Part shown: in pieces, positions 33,861 to 42,794 of the stretch
Position numbering within the stretch: the stretch's first letter is position 1
Layout of the letters: every line of letters starts with the position of its first letter
Assembly: GCF_021864505.1 (NCBI RefSeq)
Contig: NZ_JAKJIB010000007.1
Span: 1 to 42,794, forward strand
Reading direction: 5' to 3'
DNA from: Falsiroseomonas oryziterrae
Lineage (GTDB): Bacteria > Pseudomonadota > Alphaproteobacteria > Acetobacterales > Acetobacteraceae
Length of the DNA stretch: 42,794 nucleotides
Notes under the pieces: model-generated
The model's input: only the letters and a program-made list of their open reading frames with translations
Databases searched by the model: none
What the model was told of the DNA's origin: nothing
Program-made: the position numbers and the translations under genes

Positions 33861-34720
33861 GCGCGACGACGGCCGAGACCGCTGTCCCCACGCGCCCCTC
33901 GGCGCTGCGCCTCCTGCTGCGCGAGCCTGCCGCGGCGGCGTCCCTCGCCATAGTTGCCCTCGCGGTCCTCTGCGCCGTCTTTGCGCCTTGGCTCGCGCCG
34001 CACGACCCCTACGAGACCAACCTCGTCGCCATCATGCAGCCGCCCGGTGGGGACTATCTGCTGGGCACGGACGGGCAGGGCCGCGACATGCTTTCGCGCA
34101 TGCTCTACGGGCTGCGCGTGACGCTCGGCATGGGGGCGCTGTCGCTCGCCTTCGGCGGCGTGCTCGGCGTGCTGATCGGCTTCGCGGCCGCCTACTACCG
34201 CCGGGTCGACAACCTGCTGATGCGCCTGATGGACATTCTGCTGTCCTTCCCTGCGATCCTCTTCGGCTTGGCCATCGCGGCGATCTTCGGCCCCGGCATC
34301 CCCTCCGTCGTCCTGGCGCTTGCCGTCGCGACCGTCCCGCTAATGGCCCGCATTGCGCGCAGTGCGGCGATCACCGTCCTCGGCCTCGACTACATCGAGG
34401 CGGCGCGGGCCCAGGGCATGGGCGATGCGCGGCTGATCTGGAAGCACCTCGCACCGAACTGCCTCTCTCCGATCCTGGTCTTCGCCACGCTGCGCTTCGG
34501 CCAGGTGATCCTGCTCGGATCCGCGCTCTCCTTCCTCGGCCTCGGCGCGCAGCCGCCGGTCGCGGAACTCGGCGCCATGGCCTCCCAGGGGCGCACCTTC
34601 CTCTTCTTCGCGCCGCACATCTCCGTGCTGCCCTGCCTCGTCATCTTCGTGGTCGTGCTGGCCTTCAACGTGCTCGGGGACGCGCTGCGCGACGCGCTCG
34701 ACCCGCGGCTCCGCATCTGA
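33857..34720 (+). CDS. dppC: Dipeptide/oligopeptide-type ABC transporter permease DppC
   Basis: 287 aa with an N-terminal cytoplasmic tail followed by six helices. The signature YLLGTDGQGRDMLSRMLYGL is the conserved DppC/OppC periplasmic motif. The EAA loop reads EAARAQGMGDARLIWKHLAP. LDPRLRI at the C-terminus is typical. It is coupled to dppB by ATGA and followed 20 nt later by the binding-protein gene. Confidence 0.92.
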   Translation: MSATTAETAVPTRPSALRLLLREPAAAASLAIVALAVLCAVFAPWLAPHDPYETNLVAIMQPPGGDYLLGTDGQGRDMLSRMLYGLRVTLGMGALSLAFGGVLGVLIGFAAAYYRRVDNLLMRLMDILLSFPAILFGLAIAAIFGPGIPSVVLALAVATVPLMARIARSAAITVLGLDYIEAARAQGMGDARLIWKHLAPNCLSPILVFATLRFGQVILLGSALSFLGLGAQPPVAELGAMASQGRTFLFFAPHISVLPCLVIFVVVLAFNVLGDALRDALDPRLRI

Positions 34721-34740
34721 ACAGAACCGGGAGAAACCTC

Positions 34741-36342
34741 ATGAACTGGACCTTCCTCCGCCGTTCGCTGCTCGGCGCCGCCGCGCTGGCCGGCCTCGCC
34801 GTCACCGCAGCCGAGGCGCAGACGCCGCGCAACACCGTCGTCTTCCTGCGCGAGATCGATGCCGACCGCTACGACCCGCACCGCTCCACCGCGCGCGCGA
34901 CGGGCGAGGTCATCACCATGATGTCCGACACGCTGGTCACCATGGATTTCGACGGCCGCACCATCCGCCCGGGCCTCGCCGAGCGGTGGGAGGTCTCGCC
35001 CGATGGCCGCCTCTACACCTTCCACCTCCGCCGCGACGTGACCTTCTGCGACGGCCGCCCGATGACGGCGGAGGACGTCGTCTTCTCGATCCGCCGCTGG
35101 ATCGACCCCGCGACGCGCAGCCCCGTCGCCTGGCGTGCCGGCAGTGTGAAGGAGATCCGCGCCCGCGACTCCCACACCGTCGAATACGAGCTGAACGCCC
35201 CCTTCTCCGAACTGCTGTCCCAGCTCACGCTGTTCTTCGCCAGCGTCATCGACCGCAACACGGTGGAGCGCCTCGGCGAGAATTTCGGTGCGCAGGGCTT
35301 CAACGGCACCGGCCCCTTCTGCTGGGTCAGCTGGACGCCGCGCAGCGAGCTCGTCCTGCAGCGCCACCCCAACTACCGCTGGGGGCCGCCCATCTTCGAG
35401 AATCGCGGCCCGGCCCATGTCGAGCGCATCGTCTGGCGCGTGATCCCGGAGCCGACGGCGCGGCTCGCCGCGATGCAGACCGGCCAGGGCGACGTCACGC
35501 AGTACATCCCGCCCGTGGCACTTGAGAGCCTGCGCCGCATCCCCACCGTGACGCTCTCGACCCAGCCCAACTACTTCTGGGACTTCTTCATGGGCTTCAA
35601 GGTGGACAAGCCGGTCGTCAGCGACCGTGCCGTCCGCCGCGCCATCCACCAGGCCGTGGATCGGGAGGCGCTGGTGCGTGCCGTCTGGTTCGGCTCCGCC
35701 GTGCCTGCGCGGAACATCGTCAATTCGAACACGCTCGACTACGACGCGGAGAGCGAGCGGCTGGTCCCGGCCTTCGACCCGGCCGCCGCGCAACGCACGC
35801 TGGATGAGGCCGGCTGGCGCATGGGCCCCGACGGCGTCCGCGTGAAGGACGGCCAGCGCGCCAGCTTCCTCGTCTACGGCCTGACGACGCTCGAGAACCA
35901 GCGCCAGGCGGAGATCATCCAGCAGATGCTGCGCCGCGTCGGCATCGAGATGCGGGTCCAGCTCTTCGACGCGACGGTCGGCTGGGGGCGGCTCGCGACG
36001 CAGGAATTCGACGCCTTCTTCCTCAGCTATCCCTACTTCTCGGCGGGCGACGCGCTGAACCTCTATTGGCATTCCCGGGCGCGCCCGACGCCGAACCGCA
36101 TGAACTGGAACAACCCGCAGACGGACGCCTGGCTGGAGGAAGCACGCAGTGCGACCGATCCGCAGGTGCGCGCCCGTGCGCTCGCCAACGTGCAGCGCCA
36201 GCTGGCCGAGGAAGCGCCGTGGCTGACCATCGCGCGGGAGCAGCTTTTCGTCGCGAGCTCCAACCGCGTGAGCGGCGTGCGCGCGCACGGCCTCTACGGC
36301 ATCGGGGTCTACAAGGGCCTCGACATCCGCGTGGTCCGATAG
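34741..36342 (+). CDS. Peptide/nickel-type ABC transporter substrate-binding protein (SBP family 5)
   Basis: 533-aa periplasmic binding protein. A Sec-type signal peptide (MNWTFLRRSLLGAAALAGLA) is probably cleaved at AEA-Q, residue 26. The mature protein begins NTVVFLREIDADRYDPHRST, and LAERWEVSPDGRLYTFHLRR is the standard SBP_bac_5 motif. GGGAGAAACC precedes the ATG. Family members bind oligopeptides but also opines, heme, nickel chelates and other small molecules. The flanking amidohydrolases suggest a modified amino acid, amide or heterocycle. It lies between permease genes and a second amidohydrolase. Confidence 0.92.
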   Translation: MNWTFLRRSLLGAAALAGLAVTAAEAQTPRNTVVFLREIDADRYDPHRSTARATGEVITMMSDTLVTMDFDGRTIRPGLAERWEVSPDGRLYTFHLRRDVTFCDGRPMTAEDVVFSIRRWIDPATRSPVAWRAGSVKEIRARDSHTVEYELNAPFSELLSQLTLFFASVIDRNTVERLGENFGAQGFNGTGPFCWVSWTPRSELVLQRHPNYRWGPPIFENRGPAHVERIVWRVIPEPTARLAAMQTGQGDVTQYIPPVALESLRRIPTVTLSTQPNYFWDFFMGFKVDKPVVSDRAVRRAIHQAVDREALVRAVWFGSAVPARNIVNSNTLDYDAESERLVPAFDPAAAQRTLDEAGWRMGPDGVRVKDGQRASFLVYGLTTLENQRQAEIIQQMLRRVGIEMRVQLFDATVGWGRLATQEFDAFFLSYPYFSAGDALNLYWHSRARPTPNRMNWNNPQTDAWLEEARSATDPQVRARALANVQRQLAEEAPWLTIAREQLFVASSNRVSGVRAHGLYGIGVYKGLDIRVVR

Positions 36343-36355
36343 GAAGGGCAGGGGC

Positions 36356-37782
36356 ATGACCACCGTCATCCGCAACGCCGAGCTCGTCGTCGCCTGGGAT
36401 TCCGGCTCGCAGCAGCATGTCTACCTGCCGGACGCCGATGTCGCGTTCGAGGGCGGCGCGCTCACCTTCGTCGGCCGCGGCTACAAGGGCCCGGCCGAGG
36501 AGGAGATCACCGGGCGGGGGCTGATGGTCATGCCCGGCCTGGTCAATATCCACTCGCACCCGTCGAGCGAGCCGATGAACAAGGGGCTGATCGACGAGAT
36601 CGGCAGCCCCGGCCTCTACAACTCCTCGCTCTACGAGTTCATGCCGATCTTCCGCGCGGACGCTGAGGCGGTTCCCCACTGCGTCCGCGTCGCGCTTTCG
36701 GAGCTCCTGCTGTCGGGCGTCACCACGGTCGCCGACCTGTCGATGGCGCATCCCGGCTGGCTCGACCTTCTCGCGGAATCGGGCCTGCGCGTCTGCGTGG
36801 CCCCGATGTTCCGCTCCGCCCGCTGGTACACGAAGAACGGCCATGTCGTGCAGTACGAGTGGGACGAGGCGGCCGGCGAGAAGGCGATGGCCGAGGCGCT
36901 GTCGCTGATCGAGCGCGCCGAGCAGCACGAATGCGGCCGCCTCTTCGGCATGGTCGTGCCGGCGCAGATCGACACCTGCACCGACACGCTGCTGAAGGAG
37001 AGTTTCCAGGAAGCCGGCAAGCGCGGCCTGTCCTGGCAGATCCATGCGGCCCAGTCGGTCGTCGAGTTCCACGAGATCACCCGCCGCCACGGCCAGACTC
37101 CGATCGGCTGGCTCGATAGCATGGGCCTGCTGTCCGACCGCTCGATCATCGGGCACGGCATCTTCCTCGACGACCATCCTTCGACGAAGTGGTGGACGGA
37201 CACCGACCTCAAGCGCCTGGCGGAGACCGGCACGACGGTCGCGCATTGCCCGACGGTCTTCGCGCGCCGTGGCATCACGCTGAAGCATTTCGGCCGCTAC
37301 AAGCGCTCGGGCGTGAACATGGGCCTCGGTACCGACACCTACCCGCACAACATGCTCGACGAGATGCGCCTGGTCGCCTACTTGGCGCGCACCCAGGCCA
37401 ACGACCCGCGCAGCATGACGACGACGGAACTGTTCGATGCGGCGACGATCGGCGGCGCCAAGGCGCTGGGGCGCGAGGATATCGGCCGCCTCGCCGCCGG
37501 CTGCCGCGCCGATTTCCTGCTGGTGGACGTGACGCATCCCATGATGCGCCCCGCGCGCGATCCCGTGCGCAGCCTTGTCTACGCGGCCGGCGACCGCGCG
37601 GTGAAGGACGTCTTCGTGGATGGCCGCAAAGTCGTGTCCGACGGCGAGGTCGTGACGATGGACTACCGCGCCGCCGCCACGGCGCTGCACGAGGCGCAGA
37701 AACGCGTCATCGCCAAGGCGCCGGCGCAGGACTGGGCGCACCGCCCGGTCGAGGTCTCCTCGCCCCCGACCTTCCGGTGGCA

Positions 37783-37786
<4 letters not shown>
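36356..37786 (+). CDS. AtzA/TrzN-type amidohydrolase with Gln at the catalytic Glu position
   Basis: 476 aa, amidohydrolase family 1 of the deaminase/chlorohydrolase branch. The mononuclear metal ligands are His66 and His68 (NIHSHPS), His230 (WQIHAAQS), possibly His267 (IGHGIF), and Asp327 (LGTDTYPHN). Where SAH/MTA deaminases and TrzN carry a catalytic Glu three residues after the strand-5 His, this protein has Gln233. It may therefore not be a simple deaminase. It lacks a signal peptide. GGAAGGGCAGGGGC precedes the ATG. The 3' end overlaps dppD by GTGA. Being inside the transporter operon, it likely acts on the imported compound. Confidence 0.88.
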
Positions 37787-38774
<988 letters not shown>

Positions 38775-38778
<4 letters not shown>

Positions 38779-39833
38779 CCCCGCTGCTGCAGGTCGAGGG
38801 GCTGGAGAAGCACTACCCCACCAAGTCCGGACTGCTTGGCCGCTCGGGCGGCGTGGTGCGTGCGGTGGACGGCGTATCCTTCTCGATCGCGCGCGGCGAG
38901 ACGCTGGCCCTCGTCGGTGAATCCGGCTGCGGCAAGTCCACCACTGCGCGGCTGGTGCTGCGCCTGATCGAGCCCACCGCCGGCACGGTCCGCTTCGACG
39001 GCATCGAGGTCTCCGGCAAGGCAGAACTGCGCGCGCTGCGCCGTCGCGTGCAGGTGGTCTTCCAGGATCCCTACGCCTCGCTCAACCCGCGGCTGCGCGT
39101 CGGCGAGGCGATCGCCGAGCCGATGGAGGTGCACGGCGTCGGCGATGCGTCGTCCCGCGCCGCGCGCGTGCAGGAGCTGCTCGGGCTCGTCGGCCTCGCG
39201 CCCTACCACGCGCAGCGCTACCCGCATGAGTTCAGCGGCGGCCAGCGCCAGCGCATCGGCATCGCCCGCGCGCTCGCCGTGCAGCCCGAGCTCGTCGTCT
39301 GCGACGAGCCGGTCAGCGCGCTCGACGTCTCGATCCAGGCGCAGGTGGTGAACCTGCTGAAGGACCTGCAGCAGCGCTTTGGCCTGTCCTACCTGTTCAT
39401 CGCCCATGACCTGGCGGTCGTGCGCCACATGGCCGACCGCGTGGCGGTGATGTATCTCGGCCAGATTGTCGAGACGGCACCGAAGCGCACGCTCTTCGCC
39501 GCACCCCGCCACCCGTACACGCGCGCGCTGCTCGCCGCGATCCCGCATCCCGATCCGCGCCGCCGCGGCCGCGTCGCCCATCTCGGCGGCGACGTGCCGA
39601 GCCCGGTCAACCCGCCGCCGGGCTGCCGCTTCCACACGCGCTGCCCGCATGCGCAGCCGATATGCCGCGAGCAGGCGCCGCCGCTGCGCGAGATCGCCAC
39701 CGCCCACGCCAGCGCCTGCCATTTCGCGGAGGACCTGCCGGCTTTCGACGCCGCCGCCGCGGAGGGCATCGCGCCCTTGGCCGCACAGCGCCTCGCGCTC
39801 TACGCGGCCGCCAAGGCGCGCCGCAGCGCCTGA
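38775..39833 (+). CDS. dppF: Dipeptide/oligopeptide-type ABC transporter ATP-binding protein DppF
   Basis: 352 aa. It has the DppF-specific N-terminal insert ([20 protein letters not shown]), Walker A GESGCGKS (48-55), the [14 protein letters not shown]-loop, signature FSGGQRQ (153-159) and Walker B LVVCDEP (173-179). The C-terminal [17 protein letters not shown] is the cysteine-containing oligo_HPY segment. With DppB, DppC, DppD and the SBP it completes a five-part importer. The ATG overlaps the dppD stop by ATGA. Confidence 0.92.
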
Positions 39834-39846
39834 CGGGAGTGCCCGC

Positions 39847-40614
39847 ATGTCCCTCGACCACATCCCGCGCCGCCATGCCGCCCTGCTGCCGCTGCTGCTC
39901 GCGCCCGGCCTCGCCGCGGCGCAGTCGGGCATGATCCAGGGCACCGCCACCTATCGCGAGCGCATCGCGCTGCCACCCGGCGCGGTGCTGGAGGTCGAGC
40001 TGCTCGACATCTCCCGCCAGGGGGCGCCGGCCGAGCGCATCGCCGCGGCCTCGGTCCCGATCACCAAGCAGGTGCCGATCGCCTTCGCCCTCGCCTACGA
40101 TCCGGCGCGCATCCAGGACCGCTTCACCTATGCGGTGCGCGGCGAGATCCGCCGCGATGGGCAGGTCCTGTTCCGCACCGACACGATCCATCCCGTGCTG
40201 ACCCGTGGCGCCGGCGACCGTGTCGAGTTGCGACTGGTCCGCGCGCGCGAGGCCGCGGCCCAATCTGCGCCAGCGCCGCAGGACCTCGTCGGCCCGGCCT
40301 GGGTGGCGGAGGACATCGGCGGCCGCGGCGCGGTGGATCGCGCGCGTAGCGAGATCACCTTCACGCCCGACGGCCGCGTCCAGGGCAGCGGCGGCTGCAA
40401 CCGCTTCGCCGGCAGCTACACGCGCGAGGGGGCGACGCTGCGCATCGGCCAGGTCGCCGCGACGATGATGGCCTGCGCGCCCGCCCTCTCTGACCAGGAG
40501 AGGCGCTTCTTCGCCGCGCTGGAGGCGGTGCGCGGCTGGCGCGTGGAGAACGGGCTGCTCCATCTCACCGACGCGTCCGGCGCGACCGTGATCCGCGCGG
40601 CCGCGCAACGCTAA
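39847..40614 (+). CDS. YbaY-like and META (HslJ-like) two-domain secreted protein
   Basis: 255 aa. A signal peptide ends near AAAQ (residue 26), with no lipobox Cys. The first domain (about 28-135: IQGTATYRERIALPPGAVLE, LLDISRQGAP) resembles YbaY. The second (about 147-250: GPAWVAEDIGG, GRVQGSGGCNRFAGSYTREG, ATMMACAP) is a META domain like that of HslJ. Both are cell-envelope stress-type domains with no known catalytic role. It lies 13 nt after dppF, so it may be co-transcribed, but its function has no evident link with transport. Confidence 0.85.
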   Translation: MSLDHIPRRHAALLPLLLAPGLAAAQSGMIQGTATYRERIALPPGAVLEVELLDISRQGAPAERIAAASVPITKQVPIAFALAYDPARIQDRFTYAVRGEIRRDGQVLFRTDTIHPVLTRGAGDRVELRLVRAREAAAQSAPAPQDLVGPAWVAEDIGGRGAVDRARSEITFTPDGRVQGSGGCNRFAGSYTREGATLRIGQVAATMMACAPALSDQERRFFAALEAVRGWRVENGLLHLTDASGATVIRAAAQR

Positions 40615-40623
40615 GGCGCCGTC

Positions 40624-40652
40624 TGGCCGTGGTCGCGGGCCTCGCCTAACCT
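40624..40652 (+). promoter_or_regulatory. Candidate promoter of the alcohol dehydrogenase gene
   Basis: TGGCCG (40624-40629), 17-nt spacer, TAACCT (40647-40652), about 27 nt before the ATG. A 7-bp inverted repeat (GCCTCGC / GCGAGGC, 40639-40664, 12-nt loop) spans the -10. It may be an operator or may help end the upstream operon. Confidence 0.35.
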
Positions 40653-40679
40653 CCGGCGCGAGGCAAGGGAGGACACGGC

Positions 40680-41849
40680 ATGATCGCGCAGCTCGTGGCG
40701 CCGCGGCTGATGCTGATGGGTGGCGGCTCGGTCGGGAAGCTCGCCGAGGTGCTGGCGCAGCTCGGCCTGTCGCGGCCGCTCGTCGTCACCGATCCCTTCA
40801 TGGTCTCCTCCGGCCTCGTCGAGCGCGCGCTCGCGCCGCTGCGCGCGGCCGGCCTCGCACCCGCGGTGTTCAGTGACACCGTGCCGGACCCGACCGACAC
40901 GGTGATCGAGGCCGGCGTCGCCGCGATGCGCCAGGGCAGCTACGACTGCCTGATCGGCTTCGGCGGCGGCAGCCCGATGGACACCGCCAAGGCCATGACG
41001 ATCCTCGCCGCCGCACCGGCCGGCACACATATCCGCGCCTTCAAGGTCCCCGCCGCCGCCAATACCGCCGCGCTGCCCGTGATCTGCGTGCCGACCACCG
41101 CCGGCACCGGCAGCGAGGCGACGCGATTCACCGTGATCACCGACACGGAGCGCGACGAGAAGATGCTAATCGCGGGCCTCGGCGCGCTGCCGCTCGCGGC
41201 CGTGGTGGATCACGAACTCACCTTCGGCCTGCCGAAGCGCATCACGGCGGATACCGGCATCGACAGCCTGACCCATGCGCTGGAGGCTTTCGTCTCGAAG
41301 CGCGCCAACCCGGTCTCCGACGACTATGCGCGCAGTGCGATGCGCCTGATCGCGCCCAACCTGCGGCGCGTCTGGGCCGATCCGCAGGACGCCGCAGCGC
41401 GCGAGGCGATGATGCGCGGCGCGACGCTCGCGGGCCTCGCCTTCTCCAACAGCTCCGTCGCGCTGGTGCACGGCATGTCGCGCCCGATCGGCGCGCATTT
41501 CCACGTCCCCCACGGCATGTCCAACGCGATGCTGCTGCCCGCCGTCACCGCCTTCGGGCTCGAGGCCGGGCGCGCGCGCTATGCGGAGGCCGCGCGCGTC
41601 ATGGGCATCGCGCGCGAGGAGGAGGGCGACCAGTCCGCCTGCGCGAAGCTCGTCGAGGAGTTGCGCGCGCTGAACCGCGACCTCGAGGTGCCCACTCCGG
41701 CACGATACGGCATCGCGCGCGACGCCTGGGACGGGCTCGTCGCGACGATGGCAAGCCAGGCGCTTGCCTCCGGCAGTCCGGGCAACAACCCGCGCGTTCC
41801 GAGCGCCGAGGAGATCGTGGCGCTGTATGCGGAGGTCTATGCCGGCTGA
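40680..41849 (+). CDS. Iron-containing (group III) alcohol dehydrogenase
   Basis: 389 aa, usual length. The NAD motif is FGGGSPMDTAKA (94-105), followed by PTTAGTGSEATRFTVIT. The metal ligands are all present: Asp195 and His199 (DTGIDSLTHALEAF), His264 (LVHGMSRPIG) and His278 (VPHGMSNA). Such enzymes reduce aldehydes or oxidise alcohols, including lactaldehyde, glycerol, 4-hydroxybutyrate and maleylacetate. GGGAGGAC lies 6 nt before the ATG. It appears to be a single-gene unit. Its last 13 bases overlap the convergent EAL gene, so both stops lie within CTATGCCGGCTGA. Confidence 0.9.
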   Translation: MIAQLVAPRLMLMGGGSVGKLAEVLAQLGLSRPLVVTDPFMVSSGLVERALAPLRAAGLAPAVFSDTVPDPTDTVIEAGVAAMRQGSYDCLIGFGGGSPMDTAKAMTILAAAPAGTHIRAFKVPAAANTAALPVICVPTTAGTGSEATRFTVITDTERDEKMLIAGLGALPLAAVVDHELTFGLPKRITADTGIDSLTHALEAFVSKRANPVSDDYARSAMRLIAPNLRRVWADPQDAAAREAMMRGATLAGLAFSNSSVALVHGMSRPIGAHFHVPHGMSNAMLLPAVTAFGLEAGRARYAEAARVMGIAREEEGDQSACAKLVEELRALNRDLEVPTPARYGIARDAWDGLVATMASQALASGSPGNNPRVPSAEEIVALYAEVYAG

Positions 41850-42775
41850 TCGCCGGACGCCGCGGTCCCTGCGGCCTGATCCGCGGCCGGAAGGCTCGAC
41901 CAGGCCGCGACCCAGGCCGGCAGCGCCTCGGGCTGCATCGGCCGCCCGACGCCGAAGCCTTGCGCCAGGTCGCAGCCCAGCGCCGCGACGCAGCGCCAGA
42001 GCGATGGGCTGCTGATGCCCTCGGCCACGATGGCGAGGCCGTTGCGCTCCGCGTGCCGCGCCAGCCGCTCGACCAGCGCCCGCGCGCGGCGCTCGCGCGG
42101 CAGCGCCGCGATCACGCTGCGGTCGAGCTTGATCCCGACGAAAGGCAGGTCGAGGAGGGGCTGGCGCGCATCATCGAGGCTGAAATCGTCGAGCAGCACG
42201 CCGAACCCGTCCTGTCCGAGGCGCAGCAGGGCGCGCCGCAGCGCACCGGCGTCGCGCACATGGGTGCTCTCGGTCAGTTCGAGCAGGAGGCGCGAGGGCG
42301 CCAGCTTCGCCTCGTCCAGGATCGCGCGCAGCCGGGGCCCGAGGTCCGGGCTGAGCAGCACGTCGAGCGGCACGTTGAAGGACAGGTGCAGCGGATGCGG
42401 GCCGCGCGCGGCCGCGAAGGCGGCGATGGCCCGCCGCGCGACCTCGAGCGTCAGCGCGCCGGCGAGCCCCGCCCGTTCGGCCATCGGCACGAAGGCGCCC
42501 GCACCGAGCGCCAGTTCCGGCCGCTCCCACCGCGCCAATGCCTCCACCGCAACGGGACGCCGGTCGGCAAGGCGCACCATGGGCTGGAAGCGCACCGTGA
42601 TCTCGCCGCGCGCCAGGCCGGCCGCGAGATCGGCGGGATCGCTGCTCGGCAGTTGCACCGCGGGCGCGGGCAGGGCGGGGTGGAAGCCCACCGCCCGCGC
42701 GCCGTTGAGACAGGCCTGGATGCGACGTGCCACGCGCGGAGCGGTCCCTTCTTCGGTCGGCGGAGTATGCGCCAA
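41837..42775 (-). CDS. EAL-domain protein, putative c-di-GMP phosphodiesterase
   Basis: 312 aa as read from a TTG at 42775. The frame stays open to the window edge, so the true start may lie outside and an N-terminal domain could be missing. The EAL domain keeps the catalytic set: Glu78 (VEALARW), Asn134, Glu166 (LELTES), Asp196-Asp197 (LLDDFS), Lys216 (IKLDRS), Glu252 (VAEGI) and Gln272 (QGFGVGRP). Loop 6, normally DDFGTGYSS, is DDFSLDDAR, and the EGVE motif is EGIS. Hydrolysis of c-di-GMP is therefore possible but may be weak or differently regulated. No GGDEF domain, signal peptide or membrane helix is seen in the visible part. Confidence 0.82.
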   Translation of the reverse strand: MAHTPPTEEGTAPRVARRIQACLNGARAVGFHPALPAPAVQLPSSDPADLAAGLARGEITVRFQPMVRLADRRPVAVEALARWERPELALGAGAFVPMAERAGLAGALTLEVARRAIAAFAAARGPHPLHLSFNVPLDVLLSPDLGPRLRAILDEAKLAPSRLLLELTESTHVRDAGALRRALLRLGQDGFGVLLDDFSLDDARQPLLDLPFVGIKLDRSVIAALPRERRARALVERLARHAERNGLAIVAEGISSPSLWRCVAALGCDLAQGFGVGRPMQPEALPAWVAAWSSLPAADQAAGTAASGDQPA

Positions 42776-42794
42776 GCCGCGCCGCGCGCCAGGG

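Overview
The window is a very GC-rich, densely packed bacterial chromosome segment. It holds 40 protein genes, no RNA genes, no transposons and no CRISPR array. High GC, the clustering of Liv-, Tct-, Pot- and Dpp-type importers with hydrolases, and the Tat/Bug-type binding proteins suggest an environmental alphaproteobacterium of the Acetobacteraceae (Roseomonas-like) type. That placement is inference from style, not from a marker gene. No gap without a gene exceeds about 225 bases.

Layout. (1) A small minus-strand gene (4-231). (2) A 14-kb plus-strand operon (455-14431): a branched-chain-amino-acid-type ABC importer (binding protein, LivH, LivM, LivG, LivF), then an MmgE/PrpD protein, hydantoinase/oxoprolinase subunits B and A, an isochorismatase-family protein lacking the usual catalytic Cys, an FAD oxidoreductase and a molybdopterin hydroxylase large subunit. 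Most junctions overlap by 4 nt. A strong hairpin at 14435-14458 closes it. (3) A fasciclin-domain lipoprotein (minus), then an RraA-like protein and a hotdog thioesterase (plus). (4) A minus-strand block read from 23785 down to 16416: DAO-family FAD oxidase, YtcJ-type amidohydrolase, GlcG/HbpS-like protein, TctC-TctB-TctA, EamA-type transporter. (5) A plus-strand block 23906-29510: PotD-like binding protein, 2-hydroxyacid dehydrogenase, class II aldolase/adducin protein, PotA/PotB/PotC-like ABC subunits. (6) A GNAT acetyltransferase (minus) divergent from a guanidine-modifying (arginine-deiminase-type) hydrolase. (7) A 9.3-kb plus-strand operon 31294-40614: YtcJ amidohydrolase, DppB, DppC, DppA-like binding protein, AtzA/TrzN-type amidohydrolase, DppD, DppF, and a YbaY-META protein. 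(8) An iron-type alcohol dehydrogenase, converging on an EAL-domain protein at the window edge.

How they work together. Four unrelated uptake systems each travel with their own enzymes, mostly C-N hydrolases, flavin oxidases and dehydrogenases. The natural reading is a scavenging island for small nitrogen-containing or hydroxy-acid compounds, with each operon importing and then breaking down one class. Substrates cannot be read from sequence. The best candidates for undescribed chemistry are the Liv/hydantoinase/molybdenum operon and the Dpp operon with two different amidohydrolases. Several enzymes have changed active-site residues: Cys to Gly in the isochorismatase-like protein, Lys and His to Glu in one amidohydrolase, and Glu to Gln in another.
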